Part shown: piece after piece, positions 7,332-14,599 of the stretch
How positions within the stretch are numbered: position 1 is the first letter of the stretch
How the letters are laid out: each line of letters starts with the position of its first letter
Source of the DNA: Candidatus Bathyarchaeota archaeon
GTDB taxonomy: Archaea; Thermoproteota; Bathyarchaeia; Bathyarchaeales; Bathyarchaeaceae
Direction: 5' to 3'
Assembly: GCA_026014605.1 (NCBI GenBank)
Contig: JAOZIC010000065.1
Location: 1,685-17,821, forward strand
Length of the DNA: 16,137 nt
The notes under the pieces: model-generated
Databases searched by the model: none
What the model was told of the DNA's origin: nothing
The model's input: the letters and a program-made list of their open reading frames with translations, nothing else
Program-made: the position numbers and the translations under genes

Positions 7332-7381
7332 CAAAAAAAGTAATCAAAAAAAAGAAAGTTGCAGGGGAATATGAATCCCCT
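7332..7381 (-). terminator. Hairpin plus T-tract terminator after cdc48
   Basis: Just past the cdc48 stop (7387-7389), the minus-strand transcript has a 6-bp stem AGGGGA/TCCCCT (7363-7381) with a 7-nt loop. It is followed by T8 (7346-7353) and T7 (7333-7339). The layout is that of an intrinsic terminator. In archaea the T-tracts alone may be enough. Confidence 0.65.
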
Positions 7382-7386
7382 ATTGT

Positions 7387-9552
7387 CTATATGCTCAGTT
7401 TACTGGTAGCGTTTTTTTGCGATGATGATGGCTTCATCTTCTCTAGTGTCTTTTCAAAGTCCTTCATTGAAATTTTCAGGTCTTTGAGTCCGGCTTTAGC
7501 TTTCTCTAGTGTCTTACTTTTGGTTATGTGCTCTTTAATGACCAGCATCGAAGTTGTATTCGCTAACGCAGCTAGGTCTGCTCCAGAATACCCATCAGTT
7601 TTTTCTGCTAACACATCGATTTTCACGTCTTTGGCTAGTGGCTTCTTTTCTAGGTGAATCTTTAGGATTTGCTTTCGAGCTTCTAGGTCTGGAACTGGCA
7701 CACTCAGCAGCCTGTCAAATCTTCCGGGTCGTAACAGTGCTGGGTCAACGATATCAAGTCTGTTTGTTGCTCCAATTACTACTACGTCTTTGAGTTCTTC
7801 TAGGCCGTCGAGTTCGGTTAAGATTTGGCTGATTACACGCTCTGTTACCTGCGAACTACCTAAACCTGTGCCTCTGACGGGAGTTATTGAATCTAGTTCG
7901 TCAAAGAATATGATTGTGGGTGCTGATTGTCGTGCTTTTCTGAAGACTTCGCGTACCGCTTTTTCGGATTCTCCAACCCATTTGCTTAGAACTTCTGGCC
8001 CTTTGATGCTGATGAAGTTTGATTCGCTTTCGTTTGCTACTGCTTTGGCTAGCAAGGTTTTTCCTGTTCCTGGCGGACCATACAACAGTACTCCTTTTGG
8101 TGGCGATGTGTTCATGTACGCAAAGATTTCAGGATATTTTAGGGGCCACTCGATTGCTTCTTGGAGTTCTTCTTTGACTTCTGCTAAGCCGCCGATGTCT
8201 GTCCATTTGACGTTTGGTACTTCAACTAGGACTTCTCGCATTGCGGATGGTTCGATTTCTTTTAGTGATTCTTCAAAGTCGTTCATGTCAACGATGATTT
8301 TGTTTAAGATTTCTGCTGGTATGCTGTCTGCCGAGAAGTCTATGTCTGGCAGTATTCTTCGAAGCGCATGCAGAGCAGCTTCTTTAGTTAAGGCTTCTAG
8401 GTCTGCGCCAACAAAACCGTGAGTAACACTTGCTAGGCGCTTTATGTCTACGTCTTCTGCTAGGGGCATGCCTCGTGTGTGAATCTGTAAAACCTGTAGT
8501 CGTCCGTCTTTGTTTGGTACTCCGATTTCGATTTCTCTGTCGAAACGTCCGGGTCTTCGTAGTGCGGGGTCTAATGCGTTTGGTCTGTTGGTTGCTCCGA
8601 TAACTACGACTTTACCGCGGGACTGCAAACCGTCCATGAGTGCTAGCATCTGTGAAACTACGCGTTTTTCTACTTCTCCGGTTACTTCTTCTCTTTTTGG
8701 TGCAATCGAATCTAACTCGTCAATGAATATTATGCTGGGCGCGTTTTGTTGGGCTTGTTCAAAGATTTCTCTGAGTCTGCCTTCACTTTCTCCGTAGAAT
8801 TTGCTCATTATTTCTGGTCCACTTATGCTTGCAAAGTTAGCGTTTGTTTCGCTGGCTACTGCTTTGGCTAGCAAGGTTTTTCCTGTTCCGGGCGGACCGT
8901 GCAGTAGTACTCCTTTTGGTGCTTCTACACCTAGTCGTTCGAAGAGTTCTGGGTATCGTAGTGGGAGTTCGATCATTTCGCGTACTTTTCTGATTTCGTC
9001 AGTTAATCCGCCGATGTCTTCGTATGTTACGCGGGGAACTTCCATTGCTAGTTCTTTGGCGGGTTTGTCGCTCAATGTTATGTCTGTTGATGGCACCACC
9101 ATTACTGCGGCTGCTGGTGGTTGAATGCCTGTTACCATCAGGTTGATTCTGCGTCCCATGATTCCTAGGGGTATGATGTCGCCTCGGGATATGACTCTGT
9201 TTTCTAGAATCTGTTTGAGGTATTCTTCTCCTCCGGTTATCCTCAACTGCTCTGTGGGTGCAATTGTAACCTTTTTTGCCTCTTTTGCTTCAACTTTTTT
9301 AACGTCAACTTTTTCGTCTATACCTGCACCAGCGTTGTTTCTGGTGTAACCGTCTATGCGGATGATGCCTTTACCGGTGTCTTCTTGGTATCCTGGCCAA
9401 TATATTGCAACTGTCTTTTTCTTTCCGTGGATTTCAACAACGTCTCCTGCGGAAAGACCTATTTCAGAACTGGCTTTTGGGTCAATTCTGGCTATGCCTC
9501 TGCCTACGTCACGTGATTGGGCTTCGGCTACTCGTAAAGAAACTTGTGTCAT
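7387..9552 (-). CDS. cdc48: Cdc48/VAT (p97-like) AAA+ unfoldase
   Basis: This 721-residue type II AAA+ ATPase unfolds proteins and remodels complexes, and can feed the archaeal 20S proteasome. In order: an N-domain (about 1-155, VSLRVAEAQSRDVGRGIARI double-psi barrel start), D1 with Walker A GPPGTGKT at 219-226 and Walker B IIFIDELD at 274-281, and D2 with Walker A at 492-499 and Walker B IIFFDELD near 547-554. D1 has pore-loop KFYG near 251-254 and D2 has KWVG near 524-527. Arginine-finger regions (RRPGRFDR; LRPGRFDR) are intact. The C-terminal tail ends KLSI and is Lys/Ser-rich; it has no terminal HbYX proteasome-docking motif. The ATG at 9552 is supported by GAGGTGAT 5 nt upstream and a TATA box at 9616-9625. 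The length is normal for archaeal Cdc48. Confidence 0.97.
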   Translation of the reverse strand: MTQVSLRVAEAQSRDVGRGIARIDPKASSEIGLSAGDVVEIHGKKKTVAIYWPGYQEDTGKGIIRIDGYTRNNAGAGIDEKVDVKKVEAKEAKKVTIAPTEQLRITGGEEYLKQILENRVISRGDIIPLGIMGRRINLMVTGIQPPAAAVMVVPSTDITLSDKPAKELAMEVPRVTYEDIGGLTDEIRKVREMIELPLRYPELFERLGVEAPKGVLLHGPPGTGKTLLAKAVASETNANFASISGPEIMSKFYGESEGRLREIFEQAQQNAPSIIFIDELDSIAPKREEVTGEVEKRVVSQMLALMDGLQSRGKVVVIGATNRPNALDPALRRPGRFDREIEIGVPNKDGRLQVLQIHTRGMPLAEDVDIKRLASVTHGFVGADLEALTKEAALHALRRILPDIDFSADSIPAEILNKIIVDMNDFEESLKEIEPSAMREVLVEVPNVKWTDIGGLAEVKEELQEAIEWPLKYPEIFAYMNTSPPKGVLLYGPPGTGKTLLAKAVANESESNFISIKGPEVLSKWVGESEKAVREVFRKARQSAPTIIFFDELDSITPVRGTGLGSSQVTERVISQILTELDGLEELKDVVVIGATNRLDIVDPALLRPGRFDRLLSVPVPDLEARKQILKIHLEKKPLAKDVKIDVLAEKTDGYSGADLAALANTTSMLVIKEHITKSKTLEKAKAGLKDLKISMKDFEKTLEKMKPSSSQKNATSKLSI

Positions 9553-9557
9553 ACATA

Positions 9558-9565
9558 ATCACCTC
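9558..9565 (-). promoter_or_regulatory. Strong Shine-Dalgarno of cdc48
   Basis: The minus strand reads GAGGTGAT, complementary to the 16S rRNA 3' end, 5 nt before the ATG at 9552. It fixes the cdc48 start and is one of the clearest ribosome binding sites in the window. Confidence 0.75.
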
Positions 9566-9615
9566 TCATTTTTTTGTGTTGACAAATTTCCTACTGTTTT
9601 CATGTTGTTCTTCCC

Positions 9616-9625
9616 ATATAAATAT
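9616..9625 (-). promoter_or_regulatory. TATA box of cdc48
   Basis: The minus strand reads ATATTTATAT, about 65-75 bp upstream of the cdc48 ATG. This predicts transcription from near 9595 and a leader of about 40 nt containing the GAGGTGAT site. The rest of the 226-bp gap up to the GT2 gene shows only AT-rich sequence. Confidence 0.6.
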
Positions 9626-9778
9626 TACCAATTTCCCATATTTGTTTGGTTGTTCAAAAAACAGAACTTCACACAACATTGAGCAATTGACGAATTAACA
9701 TAGCAAATATGTTATCAATAACTTTCTAAATTCTACGCTGCTAAAATGTTCCAAAATTTCAGTCTGTTTTTTTGGTTT

Positions 9779-11053
9779 TCATAAGATGAATTTGTTTCCA
9801 TTACCATTGTGGACTGTTTTTGACCAACTGTGACGTTTCTTGCCTGTGATTTTAGAAAAACACAGTTCAACAAATGCCTTAGAACAAATCAGCATATTGA
9901 TTACAAACGTTATGCACATTAACGGTATTAGCCAGTATGTTCTGTTTCTTCCATCCAGATATGCCCCTATTCCAACTTCGAAAAATGGTGCAAAATTTCC
10001 AACAGAACTATAAAACGCAACTGGCATCGATGCCCAAAGAATTTCTGTCCAACCTACCGGCTGAAACAAAAACAGCAATGCCCCTATCAGCCAAGCTAAA
10101 CCCGCAAAAATGGGAACAAAATAGATGTTAAGTAACAAACAGCCGTCCACTTTTTGTCTTAACCTTAGTTTATTGCTTCTTAGTATCGGCAACAAATGCT
10201 TAAACGCGCATTGCATGTGACCTTTTGCCCATCTGCTTCTTTGGCGCCAGTAAGACCACCAGTCTTCAACTGCTTCTTCATAGCAGTCCGCGTGGTTAAC
10301 GTATTTGACTTTATAACCCGCAAGATACACCTTGAACGTCAGGTCTGTGTCTTCTGTTAACATGTCGGGGTCCCAGCCTCCGAAAGTGTCAAGTAAACTT
10401 TTTCTGAATCCGCCAACTGTTCCTCCGAACTGTGAAATCAACTCTAATTCGTCTCGAGCAGACTGGTCAACTCGGTATCCTCCGGTTCGTTCCAGTGCTA
10501 CAAGACGTGTAACCAGCGTGTTTGGTTCGTTAAGGACAGTAACCCTTCCTTGTACTGCTCCAACTTTTGGGTCTTGAAAGTATTCGGTGAGTTTCTCGAT
10601 GATGTCTCTTTGTGGGTAGTAATCGGCATCAAAACAGTAGATTATCTCTCCAGTAGCGTATTCCAAGGCGTAGTTCAAAACTTCTGGTTTTCCTTTTCCG
10701 CCGCATTCTGCGCTTCTGTGAAGCACCTTTATGAACTTGCGGGGTTTAGCAAATTTTTCTGCTTTTTCTCCTGTTCTGTCGGTAGACGCGTCATCTATCA
10801 AGATTATCTCCATTTTTTGTTTTGGATACGTTAACTCTGTCATTCGTTGGAGAATTCGTTCAATCACGAGTTCTTCGTTGTGTGCGGGAATCAAAACTGA
10901 TACTTTTGGTTGATACTGTGTTTCGTAATTTGGCTCATAATGTTCCTTTTTTTTGCCGTACAAGACAGTAAGCGTGAAAACGTAGTGTCTTACAATATAG
11001 GCGGCGATTACTGCAACCAACAACAGAAAGAAAAGCCTTAGTAGTTCAATCAT
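9779..11053 (-). CDS. Family 2 glycosyltransferase, processive BcsA/NodC-like membrane type
   Basis: This 424-residue membrane glycosyltransferase has an N-terminal helix at about 7-26. A GT-A catalytic domain starts at VSVLIPAHNEE (51-61), with IDDASTDRT (86-94), the metal-binding DAD at 142-144, the catalytic-base-region TED at 233-235 and QRSRW (271-275), the Q/RxxRW motif of processive GT2 enzymes. At least three hydrophobic segments follow (about 305-330, 336-358 and 371-395). Relatives polymerise or add sugars from nucleotide-sugar donors, as in cellulose, hyaluronan or poly-N-acetylglucosamine synthesis; the product here is unknown. The ATG at 11053 lies 6 nt after the stop of a four-TM protein gene, so the two form an operon. 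GAAGAG about 11 nt upstream is a weak Shine-Dalgarno. Confidence 0.9.
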   Translation of the reverse strand: MIELLRLFFLLLVAVIAAYIVRHYVFTLTVLYGKKKEHYEPNYETQYQPKVSVLIPAHNEELVIERILQRMTELTYPKQKMEIILIDDASTDRTGEKAEKFAKPRKFIKVLHRSAECGGKGKPEVLNYALEYATGEIIYCFDADYYPQRDIIEKLTEYFQDPKVGAVQGRVTVLNEPNTLVTRLVALERTGGYRVDQSARDELELISQFGGTVGGFRKSLLDTFGGWDPDMLTEDTDLTFKVYLAGYKVKYVNHADCYEEAVEDWWSYWRQRSRWAKGHMQCAFKHLLPILRSNKLRLRQKVDGCLLLNIYFVPIFAGLAWLIGALLFLFQPVGWTEILWASMPVAFYSSVGNFAPFFEVGIGAYLDGRNRTYWLIPLMCITFVINMLICSKAFVELCFSKITGKKRHSWSKTVHNGNGNKFIL

Positions 11054-11059
11054 TTTTTT

Positions 11060-11512
11060 CTACAGCTCTTCATTTTTTCGTTTTGTGGAGGCTAGAACTG
11101 AAAGGCTAATTGACCATAGTGTTACTATCCACACGAAATCGATGAGTGGCTTGGCAAATATTGTTATGAATTTGAATGCGTCCGTGGTGACAAAAAAGAA
11201 CGAAGCCTCTTGAAATGCGTACTGGATAAGATACCATGCTACTCCTACGATGTTTCCAGCGAAGAGTAATCCAATTTTGCGTAAGATGGGTCCTTCAAGT
11301 GGGAATAACAAACAGACAAACAGAAGATTAAAGAAACTGATGGCTACCAATGCCGATAAATCAAATATGTGTAACAGCCTAAAGTGTGTGAAAAGTATGG
11401 CTGCTGCAATGCCTGTTCCAATTATCATGTGCCCAAAATTTGGTTTGAGTTTTAGATTCTCTAAACTCTCCCCATAGTTTGTCAAAACGTTCCCCTGAGC
11501 GGGTTTAATCAT
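11060..11512 (-). CDS. Small four-TM membrane protein, operon partner of the GT2 gene
   Basis: I do not recognise a family for this protein. With the ATG start at 11512 it has 150 residues and four hydrophobic segments: one at HMIIGTGIAAAILF, one at LVAISFFNLLFVCLLFP, one at GLLFAGNIVGVAWYLI and one at IDFVWIVTLWSISLSVL. The C-terminus KRKNEEL is charged and probably cytoplasmic. An in-frame TTG at 11554 would add 14 polar residues. A TATA-like AATAAATTATT at about 11555-11565 would place the transcription start downstream of that TTG, so I prefer the ATG. Neither start has a Shine-Dalgarno. The 6-nt spacing to the GT2 gene implies co-expression, and a role in glycan synthesis or export at the membrane is inferred only from this. 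A GtrA-like flippase is a possible but unproven analogue. Confidence 0.7.
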   Translation of the reverse strand: MIKPAQGNVLTNYGESLENLKLKPNFGHMIIGTGIAAAILFTHFRLLHIFDLSALVAISFFNLLFVCLLFPLEGPILRKIGLLFAGNIVGVAWYLIQYAFQEASFFFVTTDAFKFITIFAKPLIDFVWIVTLWSISLSVLASTKRKNEEL

Positions 11513-11608
11513 TTTTACATAAATAACTTGTTGAACAGAAATGTTATTTTTCAATAATTTATTGGATTTAGTACTACGTTGTGTTACAATGTATAGAAAA
11601 TGTAGATT

Positions 11609-12091
11609 TTACATTTTATACCCAATCTTTCTAAGAAACTCTTTTCTTGCCACAACATCTTCTTCGGTTTCAACTCCTTTAGAAGCAAAACCGTCAACAA
11701 CACCAACAATTCCTCTGCCCTGTTCCGTTTGAGCAACTAAAACCTGCAGCGGATTAGCAGTCGCAGCATGGATACTGCAAACCTCAGGCACACTTTTGAT
11801 TTTGTCCAAGACATTAATCGGAAACGCGTTTTTCATGAAAATAATAAACGAGTGACCGCAACCCAACTTCAAAGCGTAATTTGTTGCCAACTGTTTCAGT
11901 TCTGCGTCATTACCTTCTACTCTAACCAAACATGGACCCGATGCTTCACAAAAACCGATACCAAATTTGATGCCCGGAACCGCGTTGACCAAGGCTTCGT
12001 AGAGGTCTTCAACTGTTTTGATAAAATGAGCCGTACCCAAAACTACGTTGCAGTTTTCGGGCATTTCCACTTTAACCGTTTCAATATTCAC
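11609..12091 (-). CDS. Adenosine-specific kinase (PF04008 family)
   Basis: This 160-residue protein matches the adenosine-specific kinase family first characterised in hyperthermophilic archaea, which phosphorylates adenosine to AMP and is unrelated to ribokinase-type kinases. Diagnostic stretches are NVVLGTAHFIKTVEDLYEAL (15-34), GIKFGIGFCEASGPCLVR (40-57), GCGHSFIIFMKNAFPINVL (77-95), the ATANPLQVLVAQTEQGRGIVGVVDG block (109-133) and the terminal VARKEFLRKIGYKM. The length is standard. The start is GTG at 12091: upstream codons in frame offer no ATG, GTG or TTG before a stop. A run of G's about 9 nt upstream may serve as Shine-Dalgarno. It lies 73 bp downstream of guaA on the same strand, pairing two purine-nucleotide functions. 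Substrate specificity is inferred from the family. Confidence 0.9.
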   Translation of the reverse strand: MNIETVKVEMPENCNVVLGTAHFIKTVEDLYEALVNAVPGIKFGIGFCEASGPCLVRVEGNDAELKQLATNYALKLGCGHSFIIFMKNAFPINVLDKIKSVPEVCSIHAATANPLQVLVAQTEQGRGIVGVVDGFASKGVETEEDVVARKEFLRKIGYKM

Positions 12092-12164
12092 GCAAATCTG
12101 CCCCCAACTAGTTCTTCGATGTTTTCCCTAATAACTTTACCAAAGTCCCGTTAAGGTACCGCGT

Positions 12165-13709
12165 TTATTCCCATTCTATGGTTGCTGGCGGCTTGTGTGT
12201 TATGTCATAAACAACCCGCGTAACTTGTGGTAACTCGTTAGTAATGCGCGTAGAAATCTTTTCAAGAACATCATACGGAATCCTTGCAAAACCCGCAGTC
12301 ATTGCTTCTTTGCTTTCAACGATTCTGACCGCAATAGTGAAACCGTATGCTCTTGAATCTCCTTTTACTCCTGTGCTTTTGGTTTCCGTTAATACTGCAA
12401 AATATTGCCACAGGCAGTCCCCAAGTCCAACGTTTTCGATTTCGTCGGTAACAATTTTGTCCGCTTTTCTAAGCAAATCAGTTTTCTCTTTGGTCAACTC
12501 GCCAATAATCCTCACAGCCAAACCTGGACCCGGAAACGGTTGACGGGTAACCAACTCGTTGGGCAAGCCCATGATTTTTGCTACTTCTCTAACTTCATCC
12601 TTGTAGAGGTCGCGCAAAGGTTCAATAATTTTTTTGAATTCTATGTCTTCTGGCAGACCGCCAACGTTGTGGTGAGTTTTTATGGTGTCTGAGTGTTTTC
12701 TGAAACCTGACTCGATTCTGTCGGGGTAAATTGTTCCCTGAATCAAGTAATCAGCAGCAATTTTTCTTGCCGCTTCTTCAAATACCCTGATGAATTCTTC
12801 GCCGATGATTTTGCGTTTTTCTTCTGGGTCGATAACGCCTTCAAGTCTTTTCATAAAACGGTCCTGAGCATGAATTGCAATGATGTTAACGCCCAGATTC
12901 TTGAATGTGCTCTCAACGTATTCTGTTTCGCCCAGACGCATAAAACCGTGGTCAACATAAATCGCCAACAAACGTTCACCAAGAGCCTTAGCCGCCATAA
13001 ACGTGGCAACACTTGAGTCAATGCCACCGCTTAAACCAATTATTGCGGTGCCGTTGCCGACGATTTCTTTTATTTCTTTAATTGCCTTGTCAACAACCGA
13101 TTCTGGTTTCCAGTTTGGTTCACATTTGCAAACCTCAAAAACAAAGTTTCTGAGCATCTGCATGCCGTTTTCTGTGTGAACAACTTCTGGGTGCCATTGA
13201 AGTCCATAAATCGAATTAGTTTTGTGACGAAACGCAGCAATTGGGCAGCTTTCGGTGTATGCTAACATTTCAAACTCTTCTGGAAGTCCATAAACGGTGT
13301 CGCCGTGGCTCATCCAAACTTTTTCTTTACTGTCCAATCCTTTAAGAACGCCCACAGCCTTGTCGACCATAACGTGTGCTATTCCATACTCCTTTTTTGT
13401 TCCAGGTTTTACCTTGCCTTTGGAGTAATACGCAATCATTTGGTGACCATAACACAGCCCAAGAATGGGGATGCCTAACTCCAGAATCTTTGGATCAAAC
13501 TTTGGGGCATCTTCTTCGTAAACACTCCAAGGACCACCCGACAAAATCAAGCCCTTAACTGTCATGGTCGTGTTTAGTTGCTTGATTTCCTCAGCAGTCA
13601 TGTCACAGGGAACTATTTCGGAGTAAACTTTGAGTTCTCTGACTCTTCGTGCTATAAGATTACAGTACTGCCCGCCAAAATCCAAGACCAATATCGCGTC
13701 ATGTTTCAT
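12165..13709 (-). CDS. guaA: GMP synthase (glutamine-hydrolysing), single-chain
   Basis: GuaA converts XMP to GMP using glutamine and ATP, the last step of de novo GMP synthesis. The 514-residue chain contains both halves. The class I glutamine amidotransferase domain has LSGGPWSVYEED (56-67), nucleophile C86 in LGLCYGHQM, and H173/E175 in QWHPEV. The ATP pyrophosphatase domain has P-loop LSGGIDSS (226-233), followed by the dimerisation domain with QPFPGPGLAVRI and the terminal PATIEWE. Many archaea split these functions into GuaAa and GuaAb subunits; here they are fused as in bacteria. The ATG at 13709 is preceded by a weak AGGGCAG and by a TATA-like TTTAAAAG at about 13747-13754. The adenosine-specific kinase follows 73 bp downstream. 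Confidence 0.97.
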   Translation of the reverse strand: MKHDAILVLDFGGQYCNLIARRVRELKVYSEIVPCDMTAEEIKQLNTTMTVKGLILSGGPWSVYEEDAPKFDPKILELGIPILGLCYGHQMIAYYSKGKVKPGTKKEYGIAHVMVDKAVGVLKGLDSKEKVWMSHGDTVYGLPEEFEMLAYTESCPIAAFRHKTNSIYGLQWHPEVVHTENGMQMLRNFVFEVCKCEPNWKPESVVDKAIKEIKEIVGNGTAIIGLSGGIDSSVATFMAAKALGERLLAIYVDHGFMRLGETEYVESTFKNLGVNIIAIHAQDRFMKRLEGVIDPEEKRKIIGEEFIRVFEEAARKIAADYLIQGTIYPDRIESGFRKHSDTIKTHHNVGGLPEDIEFKKIIEPLRDLYKDEVREVAKIMGLPNELVTRQPFPGPGLAVRIIGELTKEKTDLLRKADKIVTDEIENVGLGDCLWQYFAVLTETKSTGVKGDSRAYGFTIAVRIVESKEAMTAGFARIPYDVLEKISTRITNELPQVTRVVYDITHKPPATIEWE

Positions 13710-13746
13710 AGGCTGCCCTTCATGCTCTTTAATGCAAACGAGAATC

Positions 13747-13754
13747 TTTTAAAG
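13747..13754 (-). promoter_or_regulatory. Probable TATA box for guaA
   Basis: The minus strand reads CTTTAAAA, about 38-45 bp upstream of the guaA ATG. This predicts a leader of about 15 nt carrying AGGGCAG. It lies directly beyond the terminator of the retropepsin-like gene, so guaA is probably transcribed independently. Confidence 0.5.
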
Positions 13755-13791
13755 GCTTCTTTAGAACGATAATGTTAAGTTATTTGTCATG

Positions 13792-13822
13792 AAAAAATTG
13801 TCAGATTCTGAAAATAGAATCT
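13792..13822 (-). terminator. Hairpin plus T-tract terminator after the retropepsin-like gene
   Basis: Six bases past the stop of the protease gene (13828), the minus-strand transcript can form a perfect 7-bp stem AGATTCT/AGAATCT with a 6-nt loop (13803-13822). It is followed by ATTTTTT with T6 at 13792-13797. This is a textbook intrinsic-terminator shape. Confidence 0.7.
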
Positions 13823-13827
13823 ACAAA

Positions 13828-14277
13828 TCAAGTTTTTTCTAAAAACGCAATTTGATTATAAGGGTCAAAATAAAAGTGAAGTTTTCCAAAAGTTAAAAAA
13901 TCGCTTCCAACAACACTAGGAATGTCCTTGATTTGTGAAGGCCACTTCTTTTTCGTTGGCCACAATACACTTATTGGCAATTTGTAGCTGAATAACTTTC
14001 CTTTTTCATCTTTTAAACAGACAGTTCCTCCATTCAAGATATACCTGTGAAATTTGTGGCTTGCCAACGTAATTGTAGGAAAGTTTTTGGCTTTTTTCAA
14101 ATGTTTTATTGAGATATTAAGTCTCAGGCTGTCTTTTGGCGTTATAGCTAACCATGGACTACCTGTATCGACTAATGCCTCAACAGGCATAGGGTTTACA
14201 CGATTAGCGTTTATTGTAAAAACAATAAATGGCATCCATTGACCAAATCGTTTTACTACGCGAATCGGAAACTTCAT
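13828..14277 (-). CDS. Retropepsin-like aspartyl protease (clan AA)
   Basis: This 149-residue protein carries the core of a single-domain retropepsin-like fold. The catalytic triad motif is D37-T38-G39 in EALVDTGSPWLAI, and the hydrophobic-hydrophobic-G psi-loop motif is SVVGSDFL (121-128), followed by LHFYFDPYNQIAFLE. The N-terminal strand segment WMPFIVFTINAN precedes the motif, as in related proteases. Such enzymes act as homodimers, each chain giving one catalytic Asp. No signal peptide or membrane segment is visible, so it is probably cytoplasmic. Substrates are unknown. It lies 17 bp after the stop of a DUF5678 gene with no clear Shine-Dalgarno of its own, suggesting translational coupling. 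A strong terminator follows. No reverse transcriptase, integrase or gag-like gene is present, so this is a cellular gene and not a retroelement. Confidence 0.8.
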   Translation of the reverse strand: MKFPIRVVKRFGQWMPFIVFTINANRVNPMPVEALVDTGSPWLAITPKDSLRLNISIKHLKKAKNFPTITLASHKFHRYILNGGTVCLKDEKGKLFSYKLPISVLWPTKKKWPSQIKDIPSVVGSDFLTFGKLHFYFDPYNQIAFLEKT

Positions 14278-14294
14278 AAAAGATAGGTTAATGA

Positions 14295-14534
14295 CTACAG
14301 AATAAAAGCCATTCCCTTTGGAGGTATTGAACCCATATAAATTGAGCTAATATCTTCTTGCCTATTTCTTAGCTCATCGAGCAATTTTTCTAAACTGGCC
14401 GAAACTGCGATTACTTTTCTATTCTTTATCGCTAATACTTTGTTGCCATAATTTTTTTCAAGTTCGTCATAATGTTCAGTAAACCAGTCCAAATTATCCT
14501 CGAATGATTCTTGAGCTTGTTTAACCAAACACAT
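14295..14534 (-). CDS. DUF5678-type small protein
   Basis: This 79-residue protein fits the DUF5678 pattern: an aromatic-rich N-terminal part (NLDWFTEHYDELEKNYGNK), a central VLAIKNRKVIAVSASLEKLLDEL resembling a 'protein of known wear-and-use' beta-beta-helix unit, and a conserved-looking IYMGSIPPKGMAFIL tail. The function of the family is not established. It is predicted soluble and cytoplasmic. The ATG at 14534 is supported by AAGGTGA at 14541-14547 and a TATA box near 14586-14599. The retropepsin-like gene follows 17 bp downstream, so the two form a compact two-gene unit. My recollection is that DUF5678 genes recur beside aspartyl protease genes in archaea; that was not checked here. The small protein could be a substrate, regulator or adaptor of the protease, which is inference only. 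Confidence 0.72.
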   Translation of the reverse strand: MCLVKQAQESFEDNLDWFTEHYDELEKNYGNKVLAIKNRKVIAVSASLEKLLDELRNRQEDISSIYMGSIPPKGMAFIL

Positions 14535-14540
14535 ATATTC

Positions 14541-14547
14541 TCACCTT
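14541..14547 (-). promoter_or_regulatory. Shine-Dalgarno of the DUF5678 gene
   Basis: The minus strand reads AAGGTGA, 6 nt before the ATG at 14534. It supports both the start and the reality of this small gene. Confidence 0.65.
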
Positions 14548-14585
14548 TGTTTCATTTTCTAAGTATTACTGTTTTTTCTTCCTTA

Positions 14586-14599
14586 TTTAATATATATAT
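14586..14599 (-). promoter_or_regulatory. TATA box of the DUF5678/retropepsin unit
   Basis: An alternating ATATATATATTAAA tract on the minus strand lies 52-65 bp upstream of the start codon and predicts transcription from about 14566. It sits in a 305-bp gap (14535-14839). The gap also holds a 10-bp direct repeat (14594-14603 and 14612-14621), an 11-bp palindrome at 14618-14628 and the inverted repeat at 14752-14785. No further gene is visible there. Confidence 0.55.

Noticed and set aside
7790..8422. A 210-codon plus-strand open frame
   Set aside because: It lies fully within cdc48 on the other strand. The Ser/Pro-rich translation is the typical antisense shadow of Gly/Asp-rich AAA+ sequence.
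13828..14277. Retroelement or provirus remnant suggested by the retropepsin-like motif
   Set aside because: No reverse transcriptase, integrase, gag-like gene, terminal repeats or target-site duplication is nearby. Single-domain aspartyl proteases are common as cellular genes.
14295..14534. Toxin-antitoxin system for the DUF5678 gene and its neighbour
   Set aside because: The partner is a predicted protease, with no known toxin fold or antitoxin DNA-binding domain. The pairing is kept only as an open hypothesis in the findings.
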